Program-made: the position numbers and the translations under genes
Origin: DASSJF01 sp035280345
Lineage (GTDB): Bacteria > Sysuimicrobiota > Sysuimicrobiia > Sysuimicrobiales > Segetimicrobiaceae
Direction: 5' to 3'
DNA length: 14,379 nt
Assembly: GCA_035280345.1 (NCBI GenBank)
Contig: DATEGA010000253.1
Span: 1 to 14,379 of the forward strand
Shown here: positions 6,625-14,379 of the stretch, in pieces
How positions within the stretch are numbered: position 1 is the stretch's first letter
Layout: each line of letters begins with the position of its first letter
Notes under the pieces: generated by a model
Database searches by the model: none
What the model saw: only the letters and a program-made list of their open reading frames with translations
What the model was told of the DNA's origin: nothing

Positions 6625-7134
6625 CTAGACTTCGGGCTCCAACACGATCTCGATCTCGCCCGACTTCGAACCGGGCTTCGGCAGAAACGCAGTCGCGGTC
6701 GTCTTGAACCCGCCGACGGCGACGCGGATGTGGATGTGCGGCTGGCCGAAGCTCGAGCCCGGGAAGTCCGTCTCGAACCGGAACCGGCCGTTCGCGTCGG
6801 TGACGACGGTGCCGCGATGCACCGAGTCGTAGAAGCCGTTCGGCCCGGCGTGCCAGATCTCCACGCGCACGCGCGCGAGCGGCGTACAGTCGATACCGGA
6901 CCGGACGATGCCGGTGAGCACGAACCCCCCCGCGCCGACGTGCGAGCGCACCGGCGGGTTCGGCGTGTAGTTCGGATCCAGGTAGCCGTTCGGCGTGATC
7001 GGGCACTTGGGAGCGGCGGCCTGGACTGCCGCAAGGTGTGGCTGCGCGAACACCGCAGCGAGCAGGACGGCGGCGCAGAGCGCGCCGACCCGCAGGGCAC
7101 CGATGCTACGTCGAGTCCGGGTATCGAGGGGCAC
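6625..7134 (-). CDS. Secreted intradiol ring-cleavage dioxygenase-like protein
   Basis: From GTG 7134 the product is 169 residues. The N-terminus has basic residues and a hydrophobic segment (about 12-30) ending in an Ala-rich cleavage zone near 40-43, so export is likely. Residues 70-165 match the beta-sandwich core of protocatechuate/catechol intradiol dioxygenases: CTPLARVRVEIWHAGPNGFYD, TDANGRFRFET and QPHIHIRV. Of the four iron ligands, the first Tyr (Tyr102) and two His (His133, His135) are present, but the second Tyr, normally in a PGxYPGR-like loop, is replaced by PGSSFG (125-130). Catalysis is therefore uncertain. GTG 7134 is chosen over GTG 7143 because GAGGTG lies 6 nt before it. 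Co-transcribed with the AroM gene. The upstream gap (7135-7240) shows no clear promoter. Confidence 0.82.
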   Translation of the reverse strand: MPLDTRTRRSIGALRVGALCAAVLLAAVFAQPHLAAVQAAAPKCPITPNGYLDPNYTPNPPVRSHVGAGGFVLTGIVRSGIDCTPLARVRVEIWHAGPNGFYDSVHRGTVVTDANGRFRFETDFPGSSFGQPHIHIRVAVGGFKTTATAFLPKPGSKSGEIEIVLEPEV

Positions 7135-7240
7135 GACGGTCACCTCATGAGCTGGATCGCTCCCGAGGCCGGCGACACCCGGGGATGATCCCGATTTGCA
7201 AACCTTCTACACCGCCACCGCCTGTCGGTCCTGGGTCGCG

Positions 7241-8284
7241 TCAACCCGAAAGCGAACGGCGGGCGCGCTCAACCATGAAGCGGACCGCGTCGTTCATGTT
7301 GACAGGCACGATGGCCACCTCCGGGTGCGCGGCGCGATAAACTCTAAAGACCTCGTCCGCAAACGCCTGTCCAATTGCCGGCACGCCGTCGAAATCGAGT
7401 GTCACGGATCGGAATTTGTCGAGGCCTCCCAGTATCCGGCGGGCCTGCGAGCGGGAAAGGTACGCCGCGCCTCGCGAATAGAGTCTGACCTTGACCTCGC
7501 TTCGGTCGAACGCAGGTTCTTCCGTCTCGACCTGATACCTTCGAAACACGTCCTGAATGCGGCGCCGCGACGACGCGGAAATCGAAAACCGTACCTTGGT
7601 GCCGCGTTTGAACGGTTTGCGCGGCTCAAGAACCACGTCGTCACGGAGATTGTCGAATCGAAGGCGAAGCCGGTGACTCTCGAGTTCCAGCTCGTCGCCG
7701 ACTCTCGAGGTGAAAAAGATCCCTTCCCCCGAATGTCCGGCCGGTTGGGTGGTGGTCTTGCCCTTCAGAAGTTCTTCGACGGCCTCGTCCTCCGACGCGA
7801 GGCCGCGCTTCTCCATGATATTATGGAATACGCCGATACCTGAGTCGTTGACCGTGAATTCGATCCGCGTCCCCGCTCTGCCGACTTCAACCTCTACCAC
7901 CGTCGAGCGCGAGTGCTCGATCGCGTTGTTCATCATCTCCTGAAACGCAAACGCGAAGATCCGATCGACGTTGTCCGGCAGCGCGCGCACGAACGGCGCT
8001 TTGGCGCGGACCGAATCGAGGACCTCGTGCTCTCCGAGTCCCCGATTTCTGAGACGCTCTCGTACAACCAGGCCCAGACCCGCGGCGTGTCGCGGAAGGG
8101 CATAGGCGGCCCCGCGGGTCGCACCGGCCATGATGAGTTCGCCCGCCGCCACCAGTTCGCGAATTCTGCGCTGCACAAACTGGCGGGAGACCCTGCCCTG
8201 AAGTGCCGCCAGAACGTCCGGCGTGCGAAAGGTCTCGCGTGTCGCGGCGACCTTCAAGATCGTTTCCCGTACGTTTGCCGCCAT
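7241..8284 (-). CDS. Winged-helix / GHKL ATPase / STAS-like (DUF4325) protein
   Basis: The 347-residue protein has three parts. Residues 5-65 look like a winged helix-turn-helix (RTPDVLAALQGRVSRQFVQ, then a wing and AYALP). Residues 100-235 are a GHKL/HATPase_c domain with N box QEMMNNAIEHS (115-125), G1 box NDSGIG (146-151) and G2 box GHSGEGI (183-189). Residues 263-335 match the STAS-like DUF4325 pattern (SRSQARRILGGLDKF, VTLDFDGV, IGQAFADEVFRV). No histidine-phosphoacceptor or receiver domain is present. It looks like an SpoIIAB-type ATPase and a STAS partner fused to a DNA-binding module; that functional reading is inference. The gene appears less GC-rich than its neighbours, perhaps from transfer. 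Its promoter overlaps a repeat array, which suggests self-regulation. The start is ATG 8284 with only a weak ribosome binding site. Confidence 0.82.
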   Translation of the reverse strand: MAANVRETILKVAATRETFRTPDVLAALQGRVSRQFVQRRIRELVAAGELIMAGATRGAAYALPRHAAGLGLVVRERLRNRGLGEHEVLDSVRAKAPFVRALPDNVDRIFAFAFQEMMNNAIEHSRSTVVEVEVGRAGTRIEFTVNDSGIGVFHNIMEKRGLASEDEAVEELLKGKTTTQPAGHSGEGIFFTSRVGDELELESHRLRLRFDNLRDDVVLEPRKPFKRGTKVRFSISASSRRRIQDVFRRYQVETEEPAFDRSEVKVRLYSRGAAYLSRSQARRILGGLDKFRSVTLDFDGVPAIGQAFADEVFRVYRAAHPEVAIVPVNMNDAVRFMVERARRSLSG

Positions 8285-8329
8285 ACGCTAACACCAGCCC
8301 GTAATTGAGGGGGAACCGCCCGTCCGTAG

Positions 8330-8358
8330 ATTGTAAACCAATATATATTTATTGTCAA
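8330..8358 (-). promoter_or_regulatory. Strong sigma-70-type promoter of the HTH-ATPase gene
   Basis: On the minus strand a perfect -35 TTGACA (8358-8353) and -10 TACAAT (8335-8330, five of six) are separated by exactly 17 bp. The predicted start near 8323 gives a leader of about 40 nt to ATG 8284. The -35 box is inside the first palindromic repeat pair and the -10 box overlaps a degenerate copy (ATTGTAAAC on the plus strand, 8330-8338), so a protein bound to the repeats would block this promoter. Confidence 0.8.
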
Positions 8359-8404
8359 CTTAATTGACAACCAACGATGTTATATTGTCAACTCGATTGT
8401 CAAC
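8351..8404. repeat. Operator-like array of ATTGTCAAC repeats in divergent promoter region
   Basis: Four copies of ATTG(T/A)CAAC start at 8351, 8363, 8384 and 8396; three are ATTGTCAAC and the second is ATTGACAAC. Spacing alternates 12, 21 and 12 bp, so the copies form two 21-bp pairs offset by 33 bp, about three helical turns. The first pair contains the perfect inverted repeat TTGTCAA-N5-TTGACAA (8352-8370). A degenerate fifth copy, ATTGTAAAC at 8330, keeps the 21-bp step. The array is an AT-rich island between the HTH-ATPase gene and the mutase operon, typical of a regulator-binding region. Confidence 0.8.
8378..8386 (+). promoter_or_regulatory. Possible extended -10 promoter of the mutase operon
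   Basis: TGTTATATT (8378-8386) fits the extended -10 pattern TGnTATAAT with one mismatch, directed toward the mutase operon. A TTGACA at 8364-8369 is too close (11 bp) to be its -35 box, so the extended motif would have to substitute for it. The predicted start near 8393 lies inside the third repeat and leaves a leader of about 120 nt before ATG 8514, in which no structured element was recognised. Confidence 0.4.
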
Positions 8405-8513
8405 CGTTTCCCCGGCCGATCGCGCGCCCGGCGCAATCCTTACCCCCGCTCGCCTGCTAGGGCCGGGAGTGCCGGGCCACGAACGTTCCCGAAAGACCAC
8501 GGAGGGACGGACG

Positions 8514-10229
<1,716 letters not shown>

Positions 10230-10235
10230 CATCGG

Positions 10236-10631
10236 ATGACCCGGGTGCTGATGGCGAAGGTCGGGCTCGACGGCCACGACCGCGGCGTGAAGGTCGTGGC
10301 GCGCGCCCTGCGCGACGCGGGCTTCGAGGTCGTCTATACCGGGCTCCACCGGACGCCGGAAGAGGTCGCCGTCGCGGCGGTGCAGGAGGACGTGGACGTG
10401 ATCGGGGTGAGCATCCTCTCCGGCGCCCACATGGCGCTGGTCCCCCCGCTCCTCGACGAGCTGCGCGCCAACGACGCGGCCGACATCAAGGTGCTGGTCG
10501 GCGGCGTGATCCCGGAAGCCGACCGCGCAAAACTTCGTGAGCTCGGCGCCGCGGCGGTGTTCGACCAGGACGCGACGACCGACGCGATCGTGGAGTGGAT
10601 TCGCGGCAACGCCGGGCGGGGCGGCCGGTGA
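10236..10631 (+). CDS. hcmB: Cobalamin-binding small subunit of the acyl-CoA mutase
   Basis: The 131-residue protein is a stand-alone B12-binding domain. It has the base-off/His-on motif DGHDRG (Asp12, His14, Gly17; DxHxxG), the SILSGAH loop (59-65) and the VGG segment (88-90) that lines the nucleotide tail pocket. It supplies adenosylcobalamin to the large subunit encoded 6 nt upstream; a separate small subunit of about 130 residues is the arrangement in 2-hydroxyisobutyryl-CoA mutase and in some archaeal-type methylmalonyl-CoA mutases. The ribosome binding site is weak and translation is probably coupled to the upstream gene. ATG 10251 is an alternative start but would shorten the first strand, so 10236 is preferred. 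Confidence 0.95.
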   Translation: MTRVLMAKVGLDGHDRGVKVVARALRDAGFEVVYTGLHRTPEEVAVAAVQEDVDVIGVSILSGAHMALVPPLLDELRANDAADIKVLVGGVIPEADRAKLRELGAAAVFDQDATTDAIVEWIRGNAGRGGR

Positions 10632-11581
10632 CGGCCCGCGTAGATGCGATCGATCCCGGCAGCCCGCGCACGCTCGGGCGCCTGATCACCCGGATCGAGA
10701 ACGACCCCGGGGCGGCGGCGGAGATCGTGGCCGGCCTATGGAACCGGACCGGCCGGGCCCGCCGCATCGGCCTCACCGGCCCGCCGGGCGTCGGCAAGAG
10801 CACGCTGGCCGACCAGCTCATCACCGCCGCGCGCGGCGGCGGCCTCCGGGTCGCGGTGATCGGCGTCGACCCCTCGAGCCCGTTCTCGGGGGGTGCGATC
10901 CTCGGCGACCGCGTGCGCATGCTGCGGCACAGCGGGGACAGCGGCGTCTACATTCGCAGCATGGCGGCCCGCGCGCATCTCGGCGGGCTCGCGGCGGCGA
11001 CGCGGGATGTCGCCTACGTCATGGAGGCGTTCGCGTTTGATCTCGTGCTCGTGGAAACGGTCGGCGTCGGACAGAGCGAAGTTGAGATCATGGGGCTCGC
11101 CGACACGGTCGTTGTGGCGACGGCGCCGGGCCTCGGAGACGCCGTCCAGACGCTCAAAGCGGGCATCCTCGAGATCGCCGACGTGCTGGTCGTGAACAAG
11201 GCGGACCGCCCGGGCGCGCGGGAAACCGTGATGCAGCTTCGGGAGATGCGCCGGCTGGTGCCGCACCACGACGCCTGGGACGTCCCGATCGTGGAAACCG
11301 CGGCGACCACGGGAACCGGCACGGCCGAACTCTGGGACGCGATTCGCCGGCACGGCGAGCACCTTCGCACCTCCGGCGAACTGGACGCGCGCCGTAGCCG
11401 GCGCGCCGAGCGCGAGGTGCTCGATCTCGTCGAGACCGCGCTCGCCTCGCGCGTACGCGCCACCCTGCGCCACGACGGCGAGCCCGCCGAGATTCTCGCT
11501 GAGGCGAAACGCCGCGAGACCGACCCGCACTCGGCGGCGAAGGCGATCCTGGACCGGCTCGGGCCTCCAAGCCGCGGATGA
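10628..11581 (+). CDS. meaB: MeaB/ArgK-type G-protein chaperone of the B12 mutase
   Basis: The 317-residue GTPase shows the P-loop GPPGVGKS (51-58), the DPSSPFSGGAILGDRVRM segment (81-98) with Mg-binding and switch residues, ETVGVGQSE (143-151, the family's switch region) and the base-specificity motif NKAD (190-193). MeaB proteins guard and reload adenosylcobalamin in acyl-CoA mutases, using GTP hydrolysis to gate cofactor transfer and repair. The GTG start overlaps the small-subunit stop by 4 nt (GTGA), so translation is coupled and stoichiometry probably linked. In some characterised 2-hydroxyisobutyryl-CoA mutases the MeaB-like protein (MeaH) belongs to the enzyme system; this gene probably serves that role here. 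Confidence 0.95.
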   Translation: MTARVDAIDPGSPRTLGRLITRIENDPGAAAEIVAGLWNRTGRARRIGLTGPPGVGKSTLADQLITAARGGGLRVAVIGVDPSSPFSGGAILGDRVRMLRHSGDSGVYIRSMAARAHLGGLAAATRDVAYVMEAFAFDLVLVETVGVGQSEVEIMGLADTVVVATAPGLGDAVQTLKAGILEIADVLVVNKADRPGARETVMQLREMRRLVPHHDAWDVPIVETAATTGTGTAELWDAIRRHGEHLRTSGELDARRSRRAEREVLDLVETALASRVRATLRHDGEPAEILAEAKRRETDPHSAAKAILDRLGPPSRG

Positions 11582-12516
11582 CCGCCCCGTACCCGCCCGT
11601 CGCGGCCGATGTCACCCAGGTCGACGTGCTGGAGCGCGGCATGGCCGGGATTACGGCCGGCTACTTCATCGCCGCGCCGCGCTGCGCGATTGTCGATACG
11701 GGGGGCGCGCGGAGCGTCCCGGTCTGGCTCGACGCACTCGCAGCCCTCGGCGTCAGGCCGGCCGACATCTCGTTCATCATCGCGACCCACATCCATCTCG
11801 ACCACACCGGGGGCGTCGGCGCGATGCTGCGCCACGCACCGGACGCCCGGGTCGTCGTGCATCCGCGCGGCGCCCGCCATCTGGCCGATCCGAGCCGGCT
11901 GCTCGCCGGCGCCCGAGTGGTGTTCGGCGATAATTTGGAGAGCTATTTCGGCCTGCCGCAGCCTGTGCCGGAATCGCGCCTCGTGATCATGGAGGACGGC
12001 GCCACGCTCGATCTCGGCGGCGGCCATACGCTGCGCTTCGTTGACGCGCCCGGACACGCGCGCCACCAGCACATGATCTTCGATCCGCGCGCGCGGGCAT
12101 TGTTCACCGGCGACGAGCTCGGCGAACGGCTGCCCGAGATCGCCGAGGACTACGTCATGCTCGACACCGCGCCGAACCAGTTCGATCCCGAGGCGATGCT
12201 GCGCTCGGCGCAGCATCTGGTGGAATTACGGCCCGAGGCATTGCTCTTTTCGCATTTCGGCCGCTACCCGGGTTCGTACGCGACGCTCTATGACCGCGTG
12301 GCGCACGAAGTGCCTGTCGTCGCCGGCTTCGGGCGGATCGACGGCCGGCTCGCCACCGAAGCGGAAATCACGGCCGCGCTCGTCGCGCACGTCCGCGAAG
12401 ATCTTGCGCAGCGCGGCATCGCGTGGACGCCGCGGATCGAGGCCATCCTGCGCGACCGCCTCAACGTCTCGGCCCAGGGAATCGCCGACTACTACGCGCG
12501 GCGCAACGCGGGCTAG
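11578..12516 (+). CDS. Metallo-beta-lactamase-fold hydrolase of the mutase operon
   Basis: The 312-residue protein has the MBL-fold metal motif THIHLDH (His71, His73, Asp75, His76) and further ligands His160 (APGHARH), Asp179 (FTGDE) and His226 (LLFSHFG), consistent with a dinuclear metal centre. The C-terminal 80 residues are helical and not part of the core. Relatives include glyoxalase II-like thioesterases and lactonases; an acyl-CoA or other thioester substrate would fit the operon, but this is inference. The ATG overlaps the meaB stop by 4 nt (ATGA), placing it firmly in the mutase operon as its last gene. It converges on the desulfhydrase gene 31 nt away; no T-rich terminator is visible there. 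Confidence 0.9.
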   Translation: MTAPYPPVAADVTQVDVLERGMAGITAGYFIAAPRCAIVDTGGARSVPVWLDALAALGVRPADISFIIATHIHLDHTGGVGAMLRHAPDARVVVHPRGARHLADPSRLLAGARVVFGDNLESYFGLPQPVPESRLVIMEDGATLDLGGGHTLRFVDAPGHARHQHMIFDPRARALFTGDELGERLPEIAEDYVMLDTAPNQFDPEAMLRSAQHLVELRPEALLFSHFGRYPGSYATLYDRVAHEVPVVAGFGRIDGRLATEAEITAALVAHVREDLAQRGIAWTPRIEAILRDRLNVSAQGIADYYARRNAG

Positions 12517-12547
12517 TCTCGATCGGGCCGGCAGAGGCATTCACCGG

Positions 12548-13558
12548 CTAGGATTCGCCCGCCGTCAACACCTCCGCGCTCGCAAACAACGCCGGCTGCC
12601 CGCCGGTGTGCCAGAAGACGACGGTCTGATCCCGGCTCCACCGGCCCCGCCGGATGAGGTCGGCCACGCCGGCCATGGCCTTCCCCGTGTATACCGGATC
12701 GAGCAGCATCCCTTCAGCGAGCGCGGCGGTCTTGATCGCCTGGATGCACTCGGGCGTCGGCTCGCCGTACGTGCCGCCGTACTCGTCGAGGACGATGACG
12801 TCGTTCGCTGGGATGTGCACATCGACGTCGAAGCGCTCGGCGAACTCCGCGACGAGGCCGCTCACCTTCGGCGCGAGGTCTTCCCGTTTCGCCCCGTCCC
12901 CGATGCCGATGATCTCGATGCCCGTCTGAGAGAGCGCCGCGCCGATCGCGAGGCCTGCGTGTGTGCCGGCCGAGCCGCTGCAGAACACGATCGAATCGAC
13001 CGCGACGCCCTGCGCGGTCGTCTGATGCAGGAGCTCCTCGAAGGCCTGCGCGTACGCGGCGGCACCGAGCGGCGTGGACGCGCCGCTCGGGATGAGGTAC
13101 GGGCGCCGGCCTTTGGCGCGGAGCGCGGCCATCTCCTCGGCGAGCACGGCCTCGGCCGAGACGCGGTCCGTGCCCGGCGTGATGCGGATCCGCGCGCCGA
13201 AGAGGTGGTCGAGTAGGAAGTTGCCCTGCATCAGTTCCGGCTCAACGGGTCGCAGCACGAGCACGCAGTCCATCCCGCCGACGCGCGCGGCGGCGGCGGT
13301 GACCCGGCAGTGATTCGACTGGATCGCGCCGGTGGTGACGAGCGTGTCGAAGCTACCGGCCAGCGCCTCGCCGAGATGGTACTCGACCTTGCGCACCTTG
13401 TTGCCGCCGAGCGCAAAGCCGGTGAGGTCGTCGCGCTTGATCAGGAGCCGCGGCGCTTCCCCGTTGCCGGCGAGAGCGCGTTCGAGGCGCGGGGCCTCGT
13501 CGAGCGGCGTAGGCAATGCGGCGAGCCGGACCCTCGGCAAACGCGCCAGCTGCAGCAT
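12548..13558 (-). CDS. D-cysteine desulfhydrase-type PLP enzyme (ACC deaminase family)
   Basis: The 336-residue protein belongs to the fold-II PLP family of ACC deaminase and D-cysteine desulfhydrase: KRDDLTGFALGGNKVRK (41-57, PLP-lysine Lys54), GAIQSNH (78-83, Ser81), phosphate loop CSGSAGTHAG (193-202) and DPVYTGKA. ACC deaminases need Glu and Leu at positions 295 and 322 of the Pseudomonas enzyme; the equivalents here are Thr291 and Thr318 (HTGG), as in D-cysteine desulfhydrases. The likely reaction is D-cysteine to pyruvate, H2S and ammonia; L-cysteate sulfo-lyase (CuyA) is a close relative that cannot be excluded. The ATG 13558 has AGGAGG with a 5-nt spacer; the frame open upstream overlaps the next gene out of phase. 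The amidohydrolase gene lies 52 nt upstream on the same strand. Confidence 0.9.
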   Translation of the reverse strand: MLQLARLPRVRLAALPTPLDEAPRLERALAGNGEAPRLLIKRDDLTGFALGGNKVRKVEYHLGEALAGSFDTLVTTGAIQSNHCRVTAAAARVGGMDCVLVLRPVEPELMQGNFLLDHLFGARIRITPGTDRVSAEAVLAEEMAALRAKGRRPYLIPSGASTPLGAAAYAQAFEELLHQTTAQGVAVDSIVFCSGSAGTHAGLAIGAALSQTGIEIIGIGDGAKREDLAPKVSGLVAEFAERFDVDVHIPANDVIVLDEYGGTYGEPTPECIQAIKTAALAEGMLLDPVYTGKAMAGVADLIRRGRWSRDQTVVFWHTGGQPALFASAEVLTAGES

Positions 13559-13582
13559 GAGAGCCTCCTGTGCCGTACGGCT

Positions 13583-13602
13583 CAGGCCGCCGCAGCGGCC
13601 TG
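13583..13602. other. Intergenic hairpin between amidohydrolase and desulfhydrase genes
   Basis: CAGGCCGC (13583-13590) and GCGGCCTG (13595-13602) form a perfect 8-bp stem with a CGCA loop in the 52-nt gap. No T-tract follows in the minus direction, so it may be an RNA processing or stability element or a weak terminator. A 10-bp palindrome, GCCGTACGGC (13572-13581), lies directly beside it, just before the desulfhydrase ribosome binding site. Confidence 0.4.
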
Positions 13603-13610
13603 TAGGCGCT

Positions 13611-14379
13611 TCAGAGCGGCCAGTACATCCCGGCGATCCGGCGAACCTCGCGCGCCCGCTCGCGCGCGACCGAGAAGGGCGCCTCGCGCAACGCCGCCTC
13701 GGGCTCGCGAAGGCCGGAGGCCACGCCGGTGAGGCCGTCGAGGGCGGCGGCCACCGAGTACGAGAGGCCGTCGAGATCATAGCCGCCTTCAAGCACGGCG
13801 GCCACCGGTACCGGTCCGGCGGCCTCCCGCACCATCGCGGCGAGGCGCCGGAACCCGTCCGCGGTCAGCAGCATCCCGCCGAGCGGATCGGCGTGGTGCG
13901 CGTCGAAGCCGGCCGAGACGAGGACGAGCCCCGGGGCGACCGCGCGCATGAGCGGCAGCACGACTTCTTCCCACAGGTACTCGTACCCGCCGTCCCCAAT
14001 CCCGGGCGGCAGCGGGATGTTGATGGTAGCGCCCTCCCCCGGCCCCTCGCCCGCGTCGGTCATCGCGCCGGTGCCGGGGTACCAGTTTTCCTGGTGCAGC
14101 GAGCAGAACACCACGCGCGGATCGTGGTAGAACGCCTCCTCCGTCCCGTTACCGTGATGGACGTCCCAGTCCAGGATGAAGACGCGCTCGACGCCGCGCC
14201 GGTCGATCGCGTACCGGGCGGCAAGCGCCACGTTGTTGAACAAGCAGAAGCCCATCCCGGCGGCCGGCCGCGCGTGGTGTCCCGGCGGACGCACAAGCGC
14301 CAAAGCGGCCGGGGCCTCACCCGCGAGCACCGCGTCAACGGCCCCGAGGGCGCCGCCGGCCGCAAGGCGCGCGATGCCA
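13611..14379 (-). CDS. Histone deacetylase family amidohydrolase (partial, 5' end beyond window)
   Basis: The frame is open to the right edge. The first visible residues, GIARLAAGGALGAVDAVLAG, match the family, so the gene continues past 14379 and the GTG at 14330 is internal. Class II HDAC/acetoin-utilisation (AcuC-like) and acetylpolyamine amidohydrolase motifs follow: RPPGHHA (His34/His35 of the fragment), DWDVHHGNGT (70-79, zinc ligands Asp and His), SAGFDAHHADPLGG (155-168, second Asp ligand) and LEGGYDLDGL with the catalytic Tyr. All expected catalytic residues are present. The enzyme should be a zinc-dependent deacetylase acting on acetyl-lysine or N-acetylated polyamines in the cytoplasm; substrate is not readable. 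About a third of the protein is missing. Confidence 0.93.
   Translation of the reverse strand, partial: GIARLAAGGALGAVDAVLAGEAPAALALVRPPGHHARPAAGMGFCLFNNVALAARYAIDRRGVERVFILDWDVHHGNGTEEAFYHDPRVVFCSLHQENWYPGTGAMTDAGEGPGEGATINIPLPPGIGDGGYEYLWEEVVLPLMRAVAPGLVLVSAGFDAHHADPLGGMLLTADGFRRLAAMVREAAGPVPVAAVLEGGYDLDGLSYSVAAALDGLTGVASGLREPEAALREAPFSVARERAREVRRIAGMYWPL

Noticed and set aside
8351..8404. ATTGTCAAC repeats as a CRISPR array or plasmid iterons
   Set aside because: Units are 9 bp with 3- or 12-bp gaps, far too short for CRISPR. They lie in a divergent promoter region with no replication gene nearby, so an operator array fits best.
13611..14330. Amidohydrolase starting at GTG 14330
   Set aside because: The frame stays open to the window edge and encodes conserved family sequence upstream of that GTG, so the gene is truncated by the window.

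Overview
This is a GC-rich chromosomal window from a bacterium with compact, operon-style gene order, many GTG starts and strong GGAGG-type ribosome binding sites. A complete tRNA-sensing T-box leader in front of proC points to a Terrabacteria-type lineage (Firmicutes, Chloroflexota, Actinomycetota or a soil candidate phylum near them) rather than a typical proteobacterium. That placement is inference only: there is no rRNA or marker phylogeny here. No mobile element, CRISPR array, tRNA or rRNA was seen.

Layout. (1) Positions 1-3486, minus strand: an acyl-CoA thioesterase, a four-repeat S1 RNA-binding protein (RpsA type), a crotonase-family protein, an OsmC-like protein, an FmdB zinc-ribbon protein and the first codons of another gene. 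The OsmC-like gene carries one in-frame TGA exactly where the family has its redox cysteine, and a hairpin of bacterial SECIS geometry lies 25 nt downstream. It is best read as a selenoprotein that ordinary gene calling would cut to 63 residues. (2) 3708-4868, minus strand: proC under its own promoter and a T-box leader whose specifier triplet reads CCC (proline). (3) 5001-5888, plus strand: a 3-hydroxyisobutyrate/tartronate-semialdehyde reductase family dehydrogenase. (4) 5898-7134, minus strand: an AroM-family protein and a secreted intradiol-dioxygenase-like protein that lacks one iron-ligand tyrosine. (5) 7241-8284, minus strand: an unusual regulator-like protein joining a winged helix, a GHKL ATPase and a STAS-like (DUF4325) domain. 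Its promoter lies in an AT-rich array of ATTGTCAAC-type repeats shared with the divergent operon. (6) 8514-12516, plus strand: a four-gene operon of B12-dependent acyl-CoA mutase large subunit, B12-binding subunit, MeaB-type GTPase chaperone and a metallo-beta-lactamase-fold hydrolase; the last two junctions overlap by 4 nt. Active-site residues in the large subunit match 2-hydroxyisobutyryl-CoA mutase (Ile, Asp and Gln in place of the methylmalonyl-CoA mutase Tyr, Ala and Arg). (7) 12548-14379, minus strand: a D-cysteine desulfhydrase-type PLP enzyme and a class II histone-deacetylase-like amidohydrolase that runs off the right edge.

How the parts fit. Much of the window is acyl-CoA and branched or hydroxy acid metabolism (mutase operon, crotonase, thioesterase, hydroxyisobutyrate-type dehydrogenase). 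The most notable points are the probable selenoprotein OsmC, the proline T-box on proC, and the HTH-ATPase-STAS gene facing a probable 2-hydroxyisobutyryl-CoA mutase operon across a repeated operator.
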